From assembly GCF_009674765.1 (NCBI RefSeq), contig NZ_WKKF01000001.1, positions 1,116,001-1,180,000 of the forward strand: a DNA stretch of 64,000 bases, in the 5' to 3' direction. This DNA is from Metabacillus idriensis (GTDB taxonomy: Bacteria; Bacillota; Bacilli; Bacillales; Bacillaceae). This document shows positions 28,398 to 37,279 of this stretch, piece after piece. The notes below the pieces were generated by a model. The model worked only from the letters and a program-made list of their open reading frames with translations, did not search any database and had not been told where the DNA came from. Both the position numbers and the translations under genes were made by a program. Numbering within the stretch: position 1 is the stretch's first letter; each line of letters starts with the position of its first letter.

Positions 28398-29255
28398 TTG
28401 AAAAAAATTGCATGGGTAACAGATAGTGTATCTTGCATTTCTGAAGATACTGCTGAAAAATACGGGATAAATGTAGTGCCGCTCTCGATCATATTTGATG
28501 GGAATTGTTATAAAGACGGCATTGAACTGACAAATGATGAGTTTTATGAAAAGTTAAAAGCATCGAAAGTTTCACCAACAACAAGTCAGCCTGCTGTCGG
28601 TGATTTCGTTCTATTATATGAGAAACTGAAACAGGAATACGAAATGGGGATTGCCATTCATGTGACTTCAAAAGTAAGCGGCACCCTGAATGCTTCCATG
28701 CTCGCTGCAGAAATTGCCGGGTTTAATATGGTTCATATAGATTCTAAAATTGGCGCAAAAGCTCAGGAATACATGATGCTTGAGGGTGCCCGCATGGACC
28801 GGGAAGGGTATACAGGCAAAGAAATAGCCGAACATTTGCAGGAGCTCCCTGAGCGGGTAAGAGGACTTAACTTGATTGGCAGCCTAGAGCAGCTTCACAA
28901 AGGGGGACGTGTCTCCGGCGTGGGCATGGTAATCGGCAATCTGCTGCAAATTCGCCCGATTATTGAGTTTCAGAATGGTGAATTGGTTCAGCTTGAAAAA
29001 GTAAGAACGACCAAAAAAGCTGAAAACCGCATTTTCGAACTTTTTAAAGCATCCTATACAGAAAAGGGTGTTTATGGAGTAGCTGTCATTCACAGCAACC
29101 TCTTTGAAAAAGCGGGTGAGTGGAAGGAAAGACTTTCGCAAATCGACCCGTCATTGGAAATTGAAGTTGGAGATTTAAGTCCTGTGATTTCCGCTCATGT
29201 AGGAGAAGGAACAATAGGACTGATGTGGTTTGAAAAGAAACCATCTGAGAAATAA
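28398..29255 (+). CDS. DegV family fatty-acid-binding protein
   Basis: About 285 residues of the DegV/FakB fold. VTDSVSCISEDTAEKYGINVVPLSI opens the domain; the SPTTSQPAVGDF and IDSKIGAKAQEYMMLEGARM segments and the C-terminal SPVISAHVGEGTIGLMWF motif follow. FakB proteins bind a fatty acid for phosphorylation by FakA. TTG 28398 is preferred because GGGGG lies 10 nt upstream and the length then fits the family; the frame extends to 28305 without support. Repeat copy D begins at the stop codon. Confidence 0.9.
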   Translation: MKKIAWVTDSVSCISEDTAEKYGINVVPLSIIFDGNCYKDGIELTNDEFYEKLKASKVSPTTSQPAVGDFVLLYEKLKQEYEMGIAIHVTSKVSGTLNASMLAAEIAGFNMVHIDSKIGAKAQEYMMLEGARMDREGYTGKEIAEHLQELPERVRGLNLIGSLEQLHKGGRVSGVGMVIGNLLQIRPIIEFQNGELVQLEKVRTTKKAENRIFELFKASYTEKGVYGVAVIHSNLFEKAGEWKERLSQIDPSLEIEVGDLSPVISAHVGEGTIGLMWFEKKPSEK

Positions 29256-29375
29256 GAAAAGCGCAAGTGCCCGTTTAGCGCAGGCATGACAGATAAGGAT
29301 CCGTTAGTGAAGGCGCTTTTTGCCAATACTTGCGGATCCGTTCTGGCCGAGGAGCCTGAGCGCTGGAGCTGGACA
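29255..29375 (-). repeat. Dispersed structured repeat, copy D
   Basis: Full-length copy in inverted orientation. Read on the minus strand it runs from TGTCCAGCTCC to GCACTTGCGCTTTTCT. Its T-rich end shares the last A of the degV-like TAA. It differs from copy C2 at only ~10 positions. Confidence 0.9.
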
Positions 29376-29417
29376 AAGAAGCGCATAAAATATAAATTTT
29401 AATACTATAAATAGAAA

Positions 29418-29448
29418 TCGCCTGGAGTGAATCTCCAGGCGGTTTTTT
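29418..29448 (+). terminator. Terminator of the DegV-family gene
   Basis: CGCCTGGAG pairs with CTCCAGGCG, loop TGAAT, then TTTTTT. It lies beyond the repeat element. Confidence 0.9.
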
Positions 29449-29458
29449 AAAATTTAGC

Positions 29459-30688
29459 CTAAATGGCCCAAGTACCCTTTCTGAACAGCGGCTCGCTCGT
29501 GCCGTCTTCCAGGATCCCGTCAATATCCATTTCAGCAGAACCAATCATAAAGTCAACATGTGTGATGCTTGAATTGACGCCGTTTTTCTCCAATTCTTCG
29601 CGGGACATTTTCTTTCCGCCTTCAATACAGAAAGCATAAGCATTGCCGATTGCCAAGTGATTGGATGCATTTTCATCAAAAAGCGTATTATAGAATAAAA
29701 CATTAGACATCGAAATAGGTGAATCGTGCGGAACAAGAGCTACTTCCCCTAGGTAATGGGAACCCTCATCTGTTGCCACAAGCTCTTTTAAAATTTCTTC
29801 GCCTTCTTCTGCCTTTACGTCTGTGATCCGGCCGTTTTTAAATGTAATCGAGAACTTATCAATGAGGTTACCGCCGTAGCTGAGAGGTTTTGTGCTTGCT
29901 ACAACTCCATTTACGCCTTCTTTTTCAGGAACTGTGAACACTTCTTCGGTCGGCATATTGGCCATAAATTCATTACCTTGTTCATTAACGCTTCCTGCAC
30001 CAATCCAAAGATGTTTTTCAGGAAGCTCAATTGTTAAATCTGTTCCTTGTGCACGGTAATGAAGCTTTTTGTACTTTTTGCCGTTCAAATATTCTACCTT
30101 GCTGTTCAGGGATTGATCATGTTCTTTCCATGCAGCTACAGGATCTTCAAGATCTGTGCGGGTTGCTTTGAAGATTGCATCCCACAGTTGTTCAACTGTA
30201 TTTTCGCCGGCTTCCGGGAATACTTTTGCAGCCCATTTCTCAGATGGAACCGCGATTACAGACCAGCTTACTTTGTCTGCCTGAACATAATTTCTGTATG
30301 TAGATAACGCAGTGCCTGCAGCTTTTGAATTAGCAGCAATTCTCTTTGAGTCGATGCCTTTTAATAAATCAGGGGAAGATGAAACGATCGACATGAAGGC
30401 AGCGCCATTTTCGGCAAGCGCTTCAAGACCCTTTGCACGCCACTCAGGAAATTCTTCAAAAGCCTCCTGCGGTGCAAGCTCAAACCTAGTGCGGGTTACT
30501 TCATCGTCATTCCAGTCTACCTGCACATGTTTTGCACCTGTTTCATAGGCTTTTCTTACAACTAAGCGAACAAATTCCGCTGCATCAAGTGAAGCGTTGA
30601 TGACAAGAGTTTGTCCTTTTTGAATATTTACGCCAACCTTAACAGCAAGCTCTGCATATTTTTCGAGATTATTTTGAAAAGAAGTCAT
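29459..30688 (-). CDS. ampS: M29-family metallo-aminopeptidase
   Basis: A 409-residue cytosolic M29 aminopeptidase of the AmpS/AmpT type, removing N-terminal residues with two divalent metals. Recognisable parts: GVNIQKGQTLVINASLDAAEF at the N-terminus; the metal-site region AEEGEEIL, DEGSHYLGEVALVPHDSPIS; NASNHLAIGNAYA; and THVDFMIGS near the end. ATG 30688 follows AAAGGAGATAAACTA. Monocistronic; convergent with the degV-like gene. Confidence 0.94.
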   Translation of the reverse strand: MTSFQNNLEKYAELAVKVGVNIQKGQTLVINASLDAAEFVRLVVRKAYETGAKHVQVDWNDDEVTRTRFELAPQEAFEEFPEWRAKGLEALAENGAAFMSIVSSSPDLLKGIDSKRIAANSKAAGTALSTYRNYVQADKVSWSVIAVPSEKWAAKVFPEAGENTVEQLWDAIFKATRTDLEDPVAAWKEHDQSLNSKVEYLNGKKYKKLHYRAQGTDLTIELPEKHLWIGAGSVNEQGNEFMANMPTEEVFTVPEKEGVNGVVASTKPLSYGGNLIDKFSITFKNGRITDVKAEEGEEILKELVATDEGSHYLGEVALVPHDSPISMSNVLFYNTLFDENASNHLAIGNAYAFCIEGGKKMSREELEKNGVNSSITHVDFMIGSAEMDIDGILEDGTSEPLFRKGTWAI

Positions 30689-30849
30689 TAGTTTATCTCC
30701 TTTAACCAGAATTAGTTCTATTTTATCAGAACTGCTAAGATTAGGAAATGAAAAAGACTGAGTATTCTATATACAAACAGCTGTCAGATCGGAATACTTT
30801 ATCAAATTGGCGAGAAAAGATAGAATATAAGGTGAAAGAAGGTGGAATC

Positions 30850-32022
30850 GTGCTTGATCAGCAATTCATCAAAACAAACCGGCAAAAAGCATTGTTGGAA
30901 AAAGCTTCTGAGCTTGCAGAGCAGTTTTCTGAGCGGGCAGATTATTATGATCGGGAGGCTCTTTTTCCTTTTCAAAACTTTCATGATTTAAAAAAAGCGG
31001 GATTCTTGAAATTATCAATCCCAGGAAAATATGGCGGTGACAATCTGTCTCTTTATGAATTTGTGTTGATACAGGAAAAACTGGCACAGGGAGACGGGGC
31101 AACAGCTTTATCGCTCGGCTGGCATCTGGGAATCCTCATGAACATTAGAGAAACTGAAAAGTGGGATGAAAAAACGTATGCCCGGATTTCCCGAGAAATC
31201 ATACAGTTCGACAAATTACTGAACAGTGCCGCTTCTGAACCGAATGGAGGAAGTCCTGCAAGAGGCGGCAAACCTGAAACGACAGCAAAGCGGAGCGGTG
31301 ATAAGTGGATTATTAACGGCAAGAAAATATTCACATCTCTTGCTCCTGCACTTGATTATTTCCTGATCACTGCAACGATCGAAGATACTGGAGAAGTAGG
31401 GGAATTTATTATTCCAAAGGAATCTCCCGGTTTGTCCATTGAAGAAACATGGAACACGCTTGGAATGAGAGGAACAAGAAGCGATGATTTAATTCTTGAG
31501 AATGTGGAACTTGAACTAGAAGCGATGACAGGTTTGAAAATGAAACCTTCTAAAGGAGCGTCTCCGCAAGGGTGGCTGCTTCATATACCTGCATGTTATT
31601 TGGGAATTGCCATAGCAGCGAGGAATTTTGCTGTCGAATTTGCAAAAAAACATCAGCCAAACAGTTTAAATCATCCCATTAAAGATTTGCCTGAAGTGAG
31701 AAGAAAGATTGCAAACATGGACCTATCGCTTCTGACTGCTAGACATCTCTTATATGGAACAGCGGAAAAATGGGACACTGCTCCAAACGAACGGAATAAA
31801 CTCGGAGCAGAGCTCGCAGCTGCCAAGACAGTTGCTACAAATACAGCAGTCGAAGTGGTCGACCTTGCCATGCGGGTAGTTGGCGGACAAAGTATCTTTA
31901 ATTCCCTTCCTCTCCAAAGGTATTACAGAGATGTAAGAGCAGGGCTTCATAATCCTCCGGCGGATGAAATTACGTTCGCCATCCTTGCAGACCAGGCTTT
32001 TAGTGAGGGAACGGGAAAATGA
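30850..32022 (+). CDS. Acyl-CoA dehydrogenase family protein
   Basis: About 390 residues of the ACAD fold: N-terminal helices (FQNFHDLKKAGFLKLSIPGKYGG), FAD-site loops (LGWHLGIL; SEPNGGSPARGG; GDKWIINGKKIFTSLAP), and the C-terminal helical domain (VVGGQSIF...RYYRDVRAGLHNPPADE). The usual catalytic Glu of butyryl-CoA dehydrogenases is not obvious, so it could belong to the flavin monooxygenase or SfnB-like side of the family. GTG 30850 has AAGGTGG just upstream; the frame reaches 30748 without an SD. The stop overlaps the next gene by 4 nt, implying co-translation with an APH-type kinase. Confidence 0.85.
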   Translation: MLDQQFIKTNRQKALLEKASELAEQFSERADYYDREALFPFQNFHDLKKAGFLKLSIPGKYGGDNLSLYEFVLIQEKLAQGDGATALSLGWHLGILMNIRETEKWDEKTYARISREIIQFDKLLNSAASEPNGGSPARGGKPETTAKRSGDKWIINGKKIFTSLAPALDYFLITATIEDTGEVGEFIIPKESPGLSIEETWNTLGMRGTRSDDLILENVELELEAMTGLKMKPSKGASPQGWLLHIPACYLGIAIAARNFAVEFAKKHQPNSLNHPIKDLPEVRRKIANMDLSLLTARHLLYGTAEKWDTAPNERNKLGAELAAAKTVATNTAVEVVDLAMRVVGGQSIFNSLPLQRYYRDVRAGLHNPPADEITFAILADQAFSEGTGK

Positions 32023-32900
32023 ACCTTCCAAGAGAGTTTAAACAAACGATTATAGGAGTTCATGGAGATAAAGGGGAAGCCTGGATCCGTAAACTTCCTT
32101 TCATCATTGCGGGGTGCGAGCAGACTTACGGCCTGAAAATAGGCGATCCTTATAAATTGTCATATCATTATGTAGCTCAGGCTATTAAAGCAAATGGGGA
32201 AGAGGCAGTTGTTAAATTCGGACTCCCAAACCATAAAGATTTGATTGCTGAGAGCATCGCATTAAAAATACTGGGCAGGGGCAATGGCATGGTTAAACTG
32301 ATTGATGAACATATAAATGACGGCCTCTTAATTTTGGAAAAATTAAACCCGGGCACCATGCTTTCAGAGGTTGAAAGTGATGAAAAAGCTATTTTAGCTG
32401 CTTCTTCTGTTATGAAAAGAATTTGGCAGCCGTATGCAGGCGGTCATCCTTTTCCTCACTTGTCAGATTGGATGTCTGGCTTAAGGAGGGTGGAGAAAAA
32501 TATCATAGATGAAAAATGTATACATAAGGCTGAGGCTCTTTTTGCTCAATTAATAAACACCATTTCTAAACCCATTCTATTGCATGGCGATCTCCATCAG
32601 GATAATATTTTGAAAAAGGACAGGGACTGGATTGCCATAGATCCCAAGGGGGTTATAGGTGAAGCTGAATTTGAAGTCACAAGCTTCTGTAAAAATTATT
32701 TATTTGATAAAAAAAATCCCCGGGACGTGCTTGAAAAGAGAATTGAGCAGTTTGAAAAAGAATTAGGTATGGACAGAAGCCGTATGATTGGCTGGGGGTT
32801 TTGTCAGGCTGTGCTAAGTGCATGCTGGTGTCTGGAGGATGGGGCTTCCTGCTTTGAAGAGAATCTTCAACTGGCCGGAATATACGAATCCATGATGTAA
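32019..32900 (+). CDS. Aminoglycoside/hydroxyurea phosphotransferase-like kinase (APH_6_hur type)
   Basis: A 293-residue eukaryotic-type kinase fold. EAVVKFGLPNHKD carries the ATP-binding Lys, LLHGDLHQDNIL is the catalytic loop with Asp and Asn, and IDPKGVIGEAEFE is the metal-binding DPKG segment typical of streptomycin 6-kinase/hydroxyurea phosphotransferase relatives. It overlaps the acyl-CoA dehydrogenase gene and sits just upstream of a resistance-type ABC-F gene. An antibiotic or other small molecule as substrate is an inference only. Confidence 0.85.
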   Translation: MNLPREFKQTIIGVHGDKGEAWIRKLPFIIAGCEQTYGLKIGDPYKLSYHYVAQAIKANGEEAVVKFGLPNHKDLIAESIALKILGRGNGMVKLIDEHINDGLLILEKLNPGTMLSEVESDEKAILAASSVMKRIWQPYAGGHPFPHLSDWMSGLRRVEKNIIDEKCIHKAEALFAQLINTISKPILLHGDLHQDNILKKDRDWIAIDPKGVIGEAEFEVTSFCKNYLFDKKNPRDVLEKRIEQFEKELGMDRSRMIGWGFCQAVLSACWCLEDGASCFEENLQLAGIYESMM

Positions 32901-32916
32901 TTGCTTACAAATACTG

Positions 32917-33186
32917 TTGACAGATTTTGTTTGATTATCATATACTAATATCATTCTAATATCGGAAAGGAAAAGGTACTGGAGACATGTGGAACTAATC
33001 TTATTTTCTAAACGTTTTTTGAATAAGCAAAAAAACGAGACCTAGAGAATAGGATGAGTGCGCTCATTTTTCATACCATTTCCAGCTGAAGACCCAAATC
33101 TATGCATCTTTCTGCATTTTTTGGCGGGTATTCCGTTTATTTCATATGGTTGAAATCCTCTCTAGGCGAACTTGGGAGGTTTTTTT
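32917..33186 (+). promoter_or_regulatory. Attenuator leader of the VmlR-like gene
   Basis: Promoter TTGACA (32917-32922), 18 nt, TATACT (32941-32946). A three-codon reading frame ATG-TGG-AAC-TAA at 32987-32998 sits ~10 nt after a GGAAAGGAAAAGG SD. An early hairpin (ATGAG/CTCAT, 33054-33065, then TTTTT) and a late terminator (33157-33179, CCTCTCTAG against CTTGGGAGG, then seven T) follow. CCTAGAGA at 33041-33048 is exactly complementary to TCTCTAGG at 33159-33166, giving an antiterminator that breaks the late hairpin. The 3' arm of that hairpin contains the SD GGGAGG. Known ABC-F resistance genes such as vmlR use drug-stalled leader ORFs in this way. Confidence 0.78.
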
Positions 33187-34947
33187 ATGGCTAAAAAAGA
33201 AAGATTAGTAAAACAGCGGCATGCAAATACAATCCTTAATGTGAAAGATGTAAAAAAACAATATGGAGATCAAGTCATTCTTGAAAACATACAGTTTGAA
33301 TTGAAACAAGAAGATTGTGCCGGATTAGTCGGCTACAACGGAGCAGGCAAGACGACGTTAGCCAATCTGATTTTTGGGAAGCTTCTTCCTGATGAAGGCA
33401 GCATTACGAGAAAAAAAGATCTGAAAATCGGATATCTGCTGCAATCAGTTGATTACACCGTACATGATTTTAAAGGGGTCTTAGAAGATCAAAGCTTTGA
33501 GAGAATTTTTGAAACAACAAAAAAATTAGGGCTTGAAAAAGTGCAAAATTGGAAGGAAGACCGGCTTCATCATTTAAGCGGCGGGGAGAAGCTGAAGCTT
33601 GCACTCGCTCATGTATGGACCACAAATCCCGATCTGCTGATTCTGGATGAACCGACCAATCATTTGGACTACCATGGAATAGAATGGCTTGCAGATCAGC
33701 TGAGGACCAATACTTGCGCCGTGCTGATCATCTCCCATGACCGTTACTTTCTTGACAGGACCGTATCTCATATTTTCGAATTGGAAAATAAGAAGATAAA
33801 GGAGTTCAAAGGGAATTACACGGCATACAGGAACGAGAAGAAAAGACTGGCAGAAGAACAAAAGCATCAGTATGAAGTGCAGCAGCGCTATAAAGCGAAA
33901 ATTGAAGGGCAAATGGAGAATTTAAAGAATTGGTCAGAAAAAGCGCACCGGGAATCAACCAAACAGGGGAGTCCTTCCGAACGGAAACAAATGGGCTTTA
34001 AAGAATACAACCGGGTAAAGGCGAAAAAAATGGACATTCAGATCCGTTCTAAGATGAAGAGGTTAGCGGCTGAACTTGAAAAGGATAAAAAAGAAAAACC
34101 CCAGGAAGAAGCTAAAGTCATGTTTCAGTTCGATTCTAGCGGAAAAAGGGGCAAGCGCGTACTTGAAGCAAAAGCGCTTGAAAAAACGTTTGGGCAGCTT
34201 TCCCTGATTAAGAAAAGTCATTTTTATATTAAACATGGAGAAAGAATAGGCATTATCGGAAAAAATGGAGCCGGCAAATCGACTCTCATTCGGATGATTC
34301 AAGGGTTGGAGGACGTGACCGGCGGCGAGCTATGGAAAAGCGAAACGATGAAGATCGCCTATTTAAGCCAGGACGTAAATGATTTAAGGGAAGATGCAAC
34401 CGTTCTTGAAGCTCTGGATCTTCATGAGAGGGAACAGATTTTAAGAGCGCGGACCACTTTCGCAAACATGGGACTGACTGAGGAGAAGCTTAAGCAGCCG
34501 ATTGGTTCACTAAGCCTCGGTGAACGCACAAGGGTGAAGCTTGTGTCTATGATCCTGAAAGAATACGACGTTCTCATACTCGATGAGCCGACAAACCATC
34601 TGGATCTCCCGAGCCGGGAACAGCTTGAGGAGACGCTTGATGAGTTTGAAGGGACCATCATCATTGTGTCTCATGATCAGTATTTTATGAACAAATTGTG
34701 TGATAAGCTGCTCGTATTTGAAGACGCGATGGTAAGAAGAGTTGAAATGAAGCTCGATGACTATTTATCAAAGGGCAGAAATGAATGGAATGAAACAGAT
34801 ACTGAAAAAGAGCTGCTTAAAATCGATCATCAGCTGACAGCTGTGTTAAGCAAACTCAGTGTAATAAGCAGAGAAGACCCTTCTTTTGCAATGCTTGATG
34901 CAGAGTACAGCAGACTTCTTCAAGAAAAGAGGAAGCTGATAAGATGA
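33187..34947 (+). CDS. VmlR/Vga-like ABC-F ribosome-protection protein
   Basis: 586 residues with two ABC domains and no membrane segments. NBD1: [33 protein letters not shown]. The long linker contains WSEKAHRESTKQG and GFKEYNRVKAKKMDIQIRSK, closely resembling the antibiotic-resistance-domain flanks of B. subtilis VmlR. NBD2: [41 protein letters not shown] ~55-residue charged C-terminal extension follows. This class displaces lincosamides, streptogramin A and pleuromutilins from the peptidyl-transferase centre; the drug range here is unknown. Start ATG 33187 is 7 nt after GGGAGG, which lies inside the terminator stem. Confidence 0.9.
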   Translation: MAKKERLVKQRHANTILNVKDVKKQYGDQVILENIQFELKQEDCAGLVGYNGAGKTTLANLIFGKLLPDEGSITRKKDLKIGYLLQSVDYTVHDFKGVLEDQSFERIFETTKKLGLEKVQNWKEDRLHHLSGGEKLKLALAHVWTTNPDLLILDEPTNHLDYHGIEWLADQLRTNTCAVLIISHDRYFLDRTVSHIFELENKKIKEFKGNYTAYRNEKKRLAEEQKHQYEVQQRYKAKIEGQMENLKNWSEKAHRESTKQGSPSERKQMGFKEYNRVKAKKMDIQIRSKMKRLAAELEKDKKEKPQEEAKVMFQFDSSGKRGKRVLEAKALEKTFGQLSLIKKSHFYIKHGERIGIIGKNGAGKSTLIRMIQGLEDVTGGELWKSETMKIAYLSQDVNDLREDATVLEALDLHEREQILRARTTFANMGLTEEKLKQPIGSLSLGERTRVKLVSMILKEYDVLILDEPTNHLDLPSREQLEETLDEFEGTIIIVSHDQYFMNKLCDKLLVFEDAMVRRVEMKLDDYLSKGRNEWNETDTEKELLKIDHQLTAVLSKLSVISREDPSFAMLDAEYSRLLQEKRKLIR

Positions 34948-34949
34948 TA

Positions 34950-34980
34950 AAAAAGGCTGAGTCGCAATGACTCAGCCTTC
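34950..34980. terminator. Bidirectional terminator between the ABC-F and VanW genes
   Basis: AAGGCTGAGTC pairs perfectly with GACTCAGCCTT, loop GCAAT. The T run is on the minus strand (CCTTTTTT), so it serves mainly the VanW gene. Confidence 0.88.
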
Positions 34981-34990
34981 TATTATCTAT

Positions 34991-35902
34991 TTAGTTTATT
35001 GAAGCTGCTAAAATTTGAACTTCAAGACTGCCGCTTTTTTGATCGACTATCGTTTTGATAATAACAGGAAAATCTTTATTATTCATGAATTTAAAATCGT
35101 AGCCGCCCCATGAAACAGTCGCATCCTGATTGATAGGGACATAACCGACTTCTTTGGAATGGTGGTGAAGTTCGATTATTTCAAGGCCGGCTTTTGCAAC
35201 AGCGTTGTACAAAGTGCTTGATGTCTGACAGATTCCTCCGCCAATTCCTTCGACAAACTCTTTATTTACAATCTCAAGCGCTTTTTGGTAGCCGCGTGCA
35301 GGGGTTCTCTCCCCGACAGCCAAATTAAAATAAAATCTGTCTCCTGGCCCCAAAACGATGTCATCAATTGCATTCGATGAAAGGGCAATGTTGGTGCTTC
35401 TTCCTGCAACAGAAGGATTAAACGTTGTTTTGTAGCTTCCGATCACTGTTTGCGCAGCGCCATTTAAGGCTTCCTGTGTAATATTTGGAGCTGTTTCCGT
35501 AATTGGCAGCAGAATTTCGTGACTGAAAGCAGATAGATTCAGCAATTGATTGAATAGAGCTTCTTCATCAAGCACTACACGGCTTTGACCCGGTAAAAGT
35601 TTGCCGTCTTCGACTTTTGAAGGAGTCATTGGCTGATCAAATTTATCAGCCATTTGCCGGACCAGAGCCTTCATATCCTCTTCATGCTGCTCTTTATCTT
35701 TATCGTCAGCTGGTACGAATGTTGCTGCTGTACTGCCATCTCTGCTGTCAATCAGAGCAAACTCCCGATTTATTTCCATCGCCTTTGAAGAAACAGCTTT
35801 TGCACTCACCGCATTTTTCGTCATGATAAGGCTCTCTTTTTCTACTAAACCGCATCCGCTTACAACTAAAATAATTGACACGAACAAAAATAAGCGTTTT
35901 AT
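34991..35902 (-). CDS. VanW-domain lipoprotein with an apparent ATA start codon
   Basis: About 303 residues. Read from 35902 the N-terminus is (M)KRLFLFVSIILVVSGCGL, a complete lipoprotein signal with the lipobox VSGC. The VanW domain occupies the C-terminal half: NPSVAGRSTNIALSSNAIDDIVLGPGDRF, FVEGIGGGICQTSSTLYNA, LHHHSKEVGYVPINQDATVSWG. The codon that completes the signal peptide is ATA at 35902-35900, 6 nt after a GGGGGAG SD. The first standard start, TTG 35887, would remove the basic n-region and lies ~21 nt from the SD. A start-codon mutation, non-standard initiation or sequence error are all possible. VanW proteins are linked to glycopeptide-resistance clusters; the role is unknown. Confidence 0.82.
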   Translation of the reverse strand: MKRLFLFVSIILVVSGCGLVEKESLIMTKNAVSAKAVSSKAMEINREFALIDSRDGSTAATFVPADDKDKEQHEEDMKALVRQMADKFDQPMTPSKVEDGKLLPGQSRVVLDEEALFNQLLNLSAFSHEILLPITETAPNITQEALNGAAQTVIGSYKTTFNPSVAGRSTNIALSSNAIDDIVLGPGDRFYFNLAVGERTPARGYQKALEIVNKEFVEGIGGGICQTSSTLYNAVAKAGLEIIELHHHSKEVGYVPINQDATVSWGGYDFKFMNNKDFPVIIKTIVDQKSGSLEVQILAASIN

Positions 35903-36050
35903 CTCGTTCTCCCCCAGTGAAAATGCAGATTATTTTATGTGAATCATACAATAGGTAAGACGCATGTGAAAAGAGAAAAGTTTCAAAAATCTGGAGAAAA
36001 AAAGAATAATTTTCAAATGATTGTTTATTTTGAAGAAATATGGAGAATAG

Positions 36051-36068
36051 ATTATAGAACATACGTTC
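36051..36068 (-). promoter_or_regulatory. LexA-box-like operator overlapping a promoter for the VanW gene
   Basis: GAAC-ATAC-GTTC at 36057-36068 fits the Gram-positive LexA consensus CGAACRNRYGTTYC in its core. On the minus strand it is directly followed by a perfect TATAAT -10 box (36056-36051) reading toward the VanW lipoprotein ~150 bp away. A weak -35 (CTGCAA) lies at the right distance. Confidence 0.6.
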
Positions 36069-36080
36069 TTTTATTTGCAG

Positions 36081-36112
36081 AAAAAAAAGAACCGCATTCA
36101 GTTGCGGCTCTT
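36081..36112 (-). terminator. Terminator of mreBH
   Basis: Minus strand AAGAGCCGC pairs with GCGGTTCTT, loop AACTGAA, then a run of T. Confidence 0.92.
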
Positions 36113-36118
36113 TACAGC

Positions 36119-37126
36119 TTACTTTGATACTTTTTGCAGCTTGTGAATGACCTGAAGAGATCTTCCAGTTCCGATTGCCACTGATTCAAGCGGGCTTGGT
36201 GCAAGGTGAACAGGAACAACAATTTCTTCACTGAGCCATTCCTGCATGCCTTTCATTAAAGCGCCTCCGCCTGTCAGAATCACCCCGCGGTCTACAATAT
36301 CGCCGCTAAGCTCTGGCGGGCAGTCTTCAAGGGTAGCACGGATCGCTTCTAGAATATGAAGCAATGATTCTCTCATTGAATTCTGCATTTCAGTTGATGA
36401 CAGAGTGATCGTTTTTGGAAGGCCTGTAACAAGGTCACGCCCTCTGACTTCCATTAACAGCTCGTCATGCTTGACAAGAGCATAGCCGATTTCCATTTTA
36501 ATGTTCTCAGCCGTGCGCTCACCGATTAACAGGTTATAGTTTTTACGGACATATCCAATGATATCCTCATCAAGCTGATCTCCGCCGATTCGGATGGAGT
36601 GGCATGATACCACGCCGCCAAATGAGATAATGGCAACCTCTGTTGTCCCGCCGCCGATATCAACAATGACATTTGCAATTGGTTCATCTACGGGAAGATC
36701 TGCGCCAATTGCAGCTGCAACAGGCTCCTCAATTAAATGGACAATTTTAGCACCTGCATTTTTTACTGCATCGTGAATGGCACGGCGTTCAACACTTGTT
36801 GCACCTGAAGGAGTACATACGACAACAGTAGGTTTTCTGATTGAGAATCCTAATTTTTTCGAAGCTTTTTTCATAATTTGCTTAAGCATTTCAGTTGTTA
36901 CATCATAATCAGCAATGACACCGTCTTTAAGCGGACGGACCGCCACAATTTTACCCGGCGTTTTGCCAATCATGCTTTTTGCTTCCGTCCCTACAGCCAA
37001 AACATTTTTTGTTACTGTATCAATCGCCACAACGGACGGTTCATTTAACGCGATTCCTTTTTCCTTGCTGTATACAAGAATATTTGCTGTACCTAAGTCA
37101 ATGCCAATTTCAGAAGTAGAAAACAT
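36119..37126 (-). CDS. mreBH: Rod-shape determining protein MreBH
   Basis: 335 residues, exactly the MreBH length. Actin-fold phosphate loops: [13 protein letters not shown] (residues ~7-19) and [13 protein letters not shown] (~158-170); the adenosine loop is [12 protein letters not shown]. MreBH polymerises along the membrane and guides lateral wall synthesis and LytE hydrolase activity. In B. subtilis it is transcribed by SigI under heat or envelope stress. Abh, next to mreBH in B. subtilis, is absent here. Confidence 0.93.
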   Translation of the reverse strand: MFSTSEIGIDLGTANILVYSKEKGIALNEPSVVAIDTVTKNVLAVGTEAKSMIGKTPGKIVAVRPLKDGVIADYDVTTEMLKQIMKKASKKLGFSIRKPTVVVCTPSGATSVERRAIHDAVKNAGAKIVHLIEEPVAAAIGADLPVDEPIANVIVDIGGGTTEVAIISFGGVVSCHSIRIGGDQLDEDIIGYVRKNYNLLIGERTAENIKMEIGYALVKHDELLMEVRGRDLVTGLPKTITLSSTEMQNSMRESLLHILEAIRATLEDCPPELSGDIVDRGVILTGGGALMKGMQEWLSEEIVVPVHLAPSPLESVAIGTGRSLQVIHKLQKVSK

Positions 37127-37168
37127 TTATTTTCACCCAATCCTCATAGATTTCGAGTCTTTTATATT

Positions 37169-37199
37169 CATTCTGCAAACAGTGTCGATTTATGGGGGT
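37169..37199 (-). promoter_or_regulatory. Candidate SigI promoter for mreBH
   Basis: The minus strand has ACCCCC at 37199-37194, the distinctive SigI -35 motif. CAGAAT lies 19 nt further on, where CGAA would be expected. The -10 match and spacing are imperfect. Confidence 0.4.
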
Positions 37200-37279
37200 A
37201 CCAGTCCTTTTTTGATGTATTTTTTTTGAACTTCAGGGAATAAGAAAGAGAGAATTGAAAAAAAGGAAGTGCATCTATA

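Noticed and set aside
29256-29544. Minus-strand frames of 60-90 codons through repeat copy D.
   Set aside because: They are translations of the structured repeat and terminator; the same happens at copies A1, A2 and C1.
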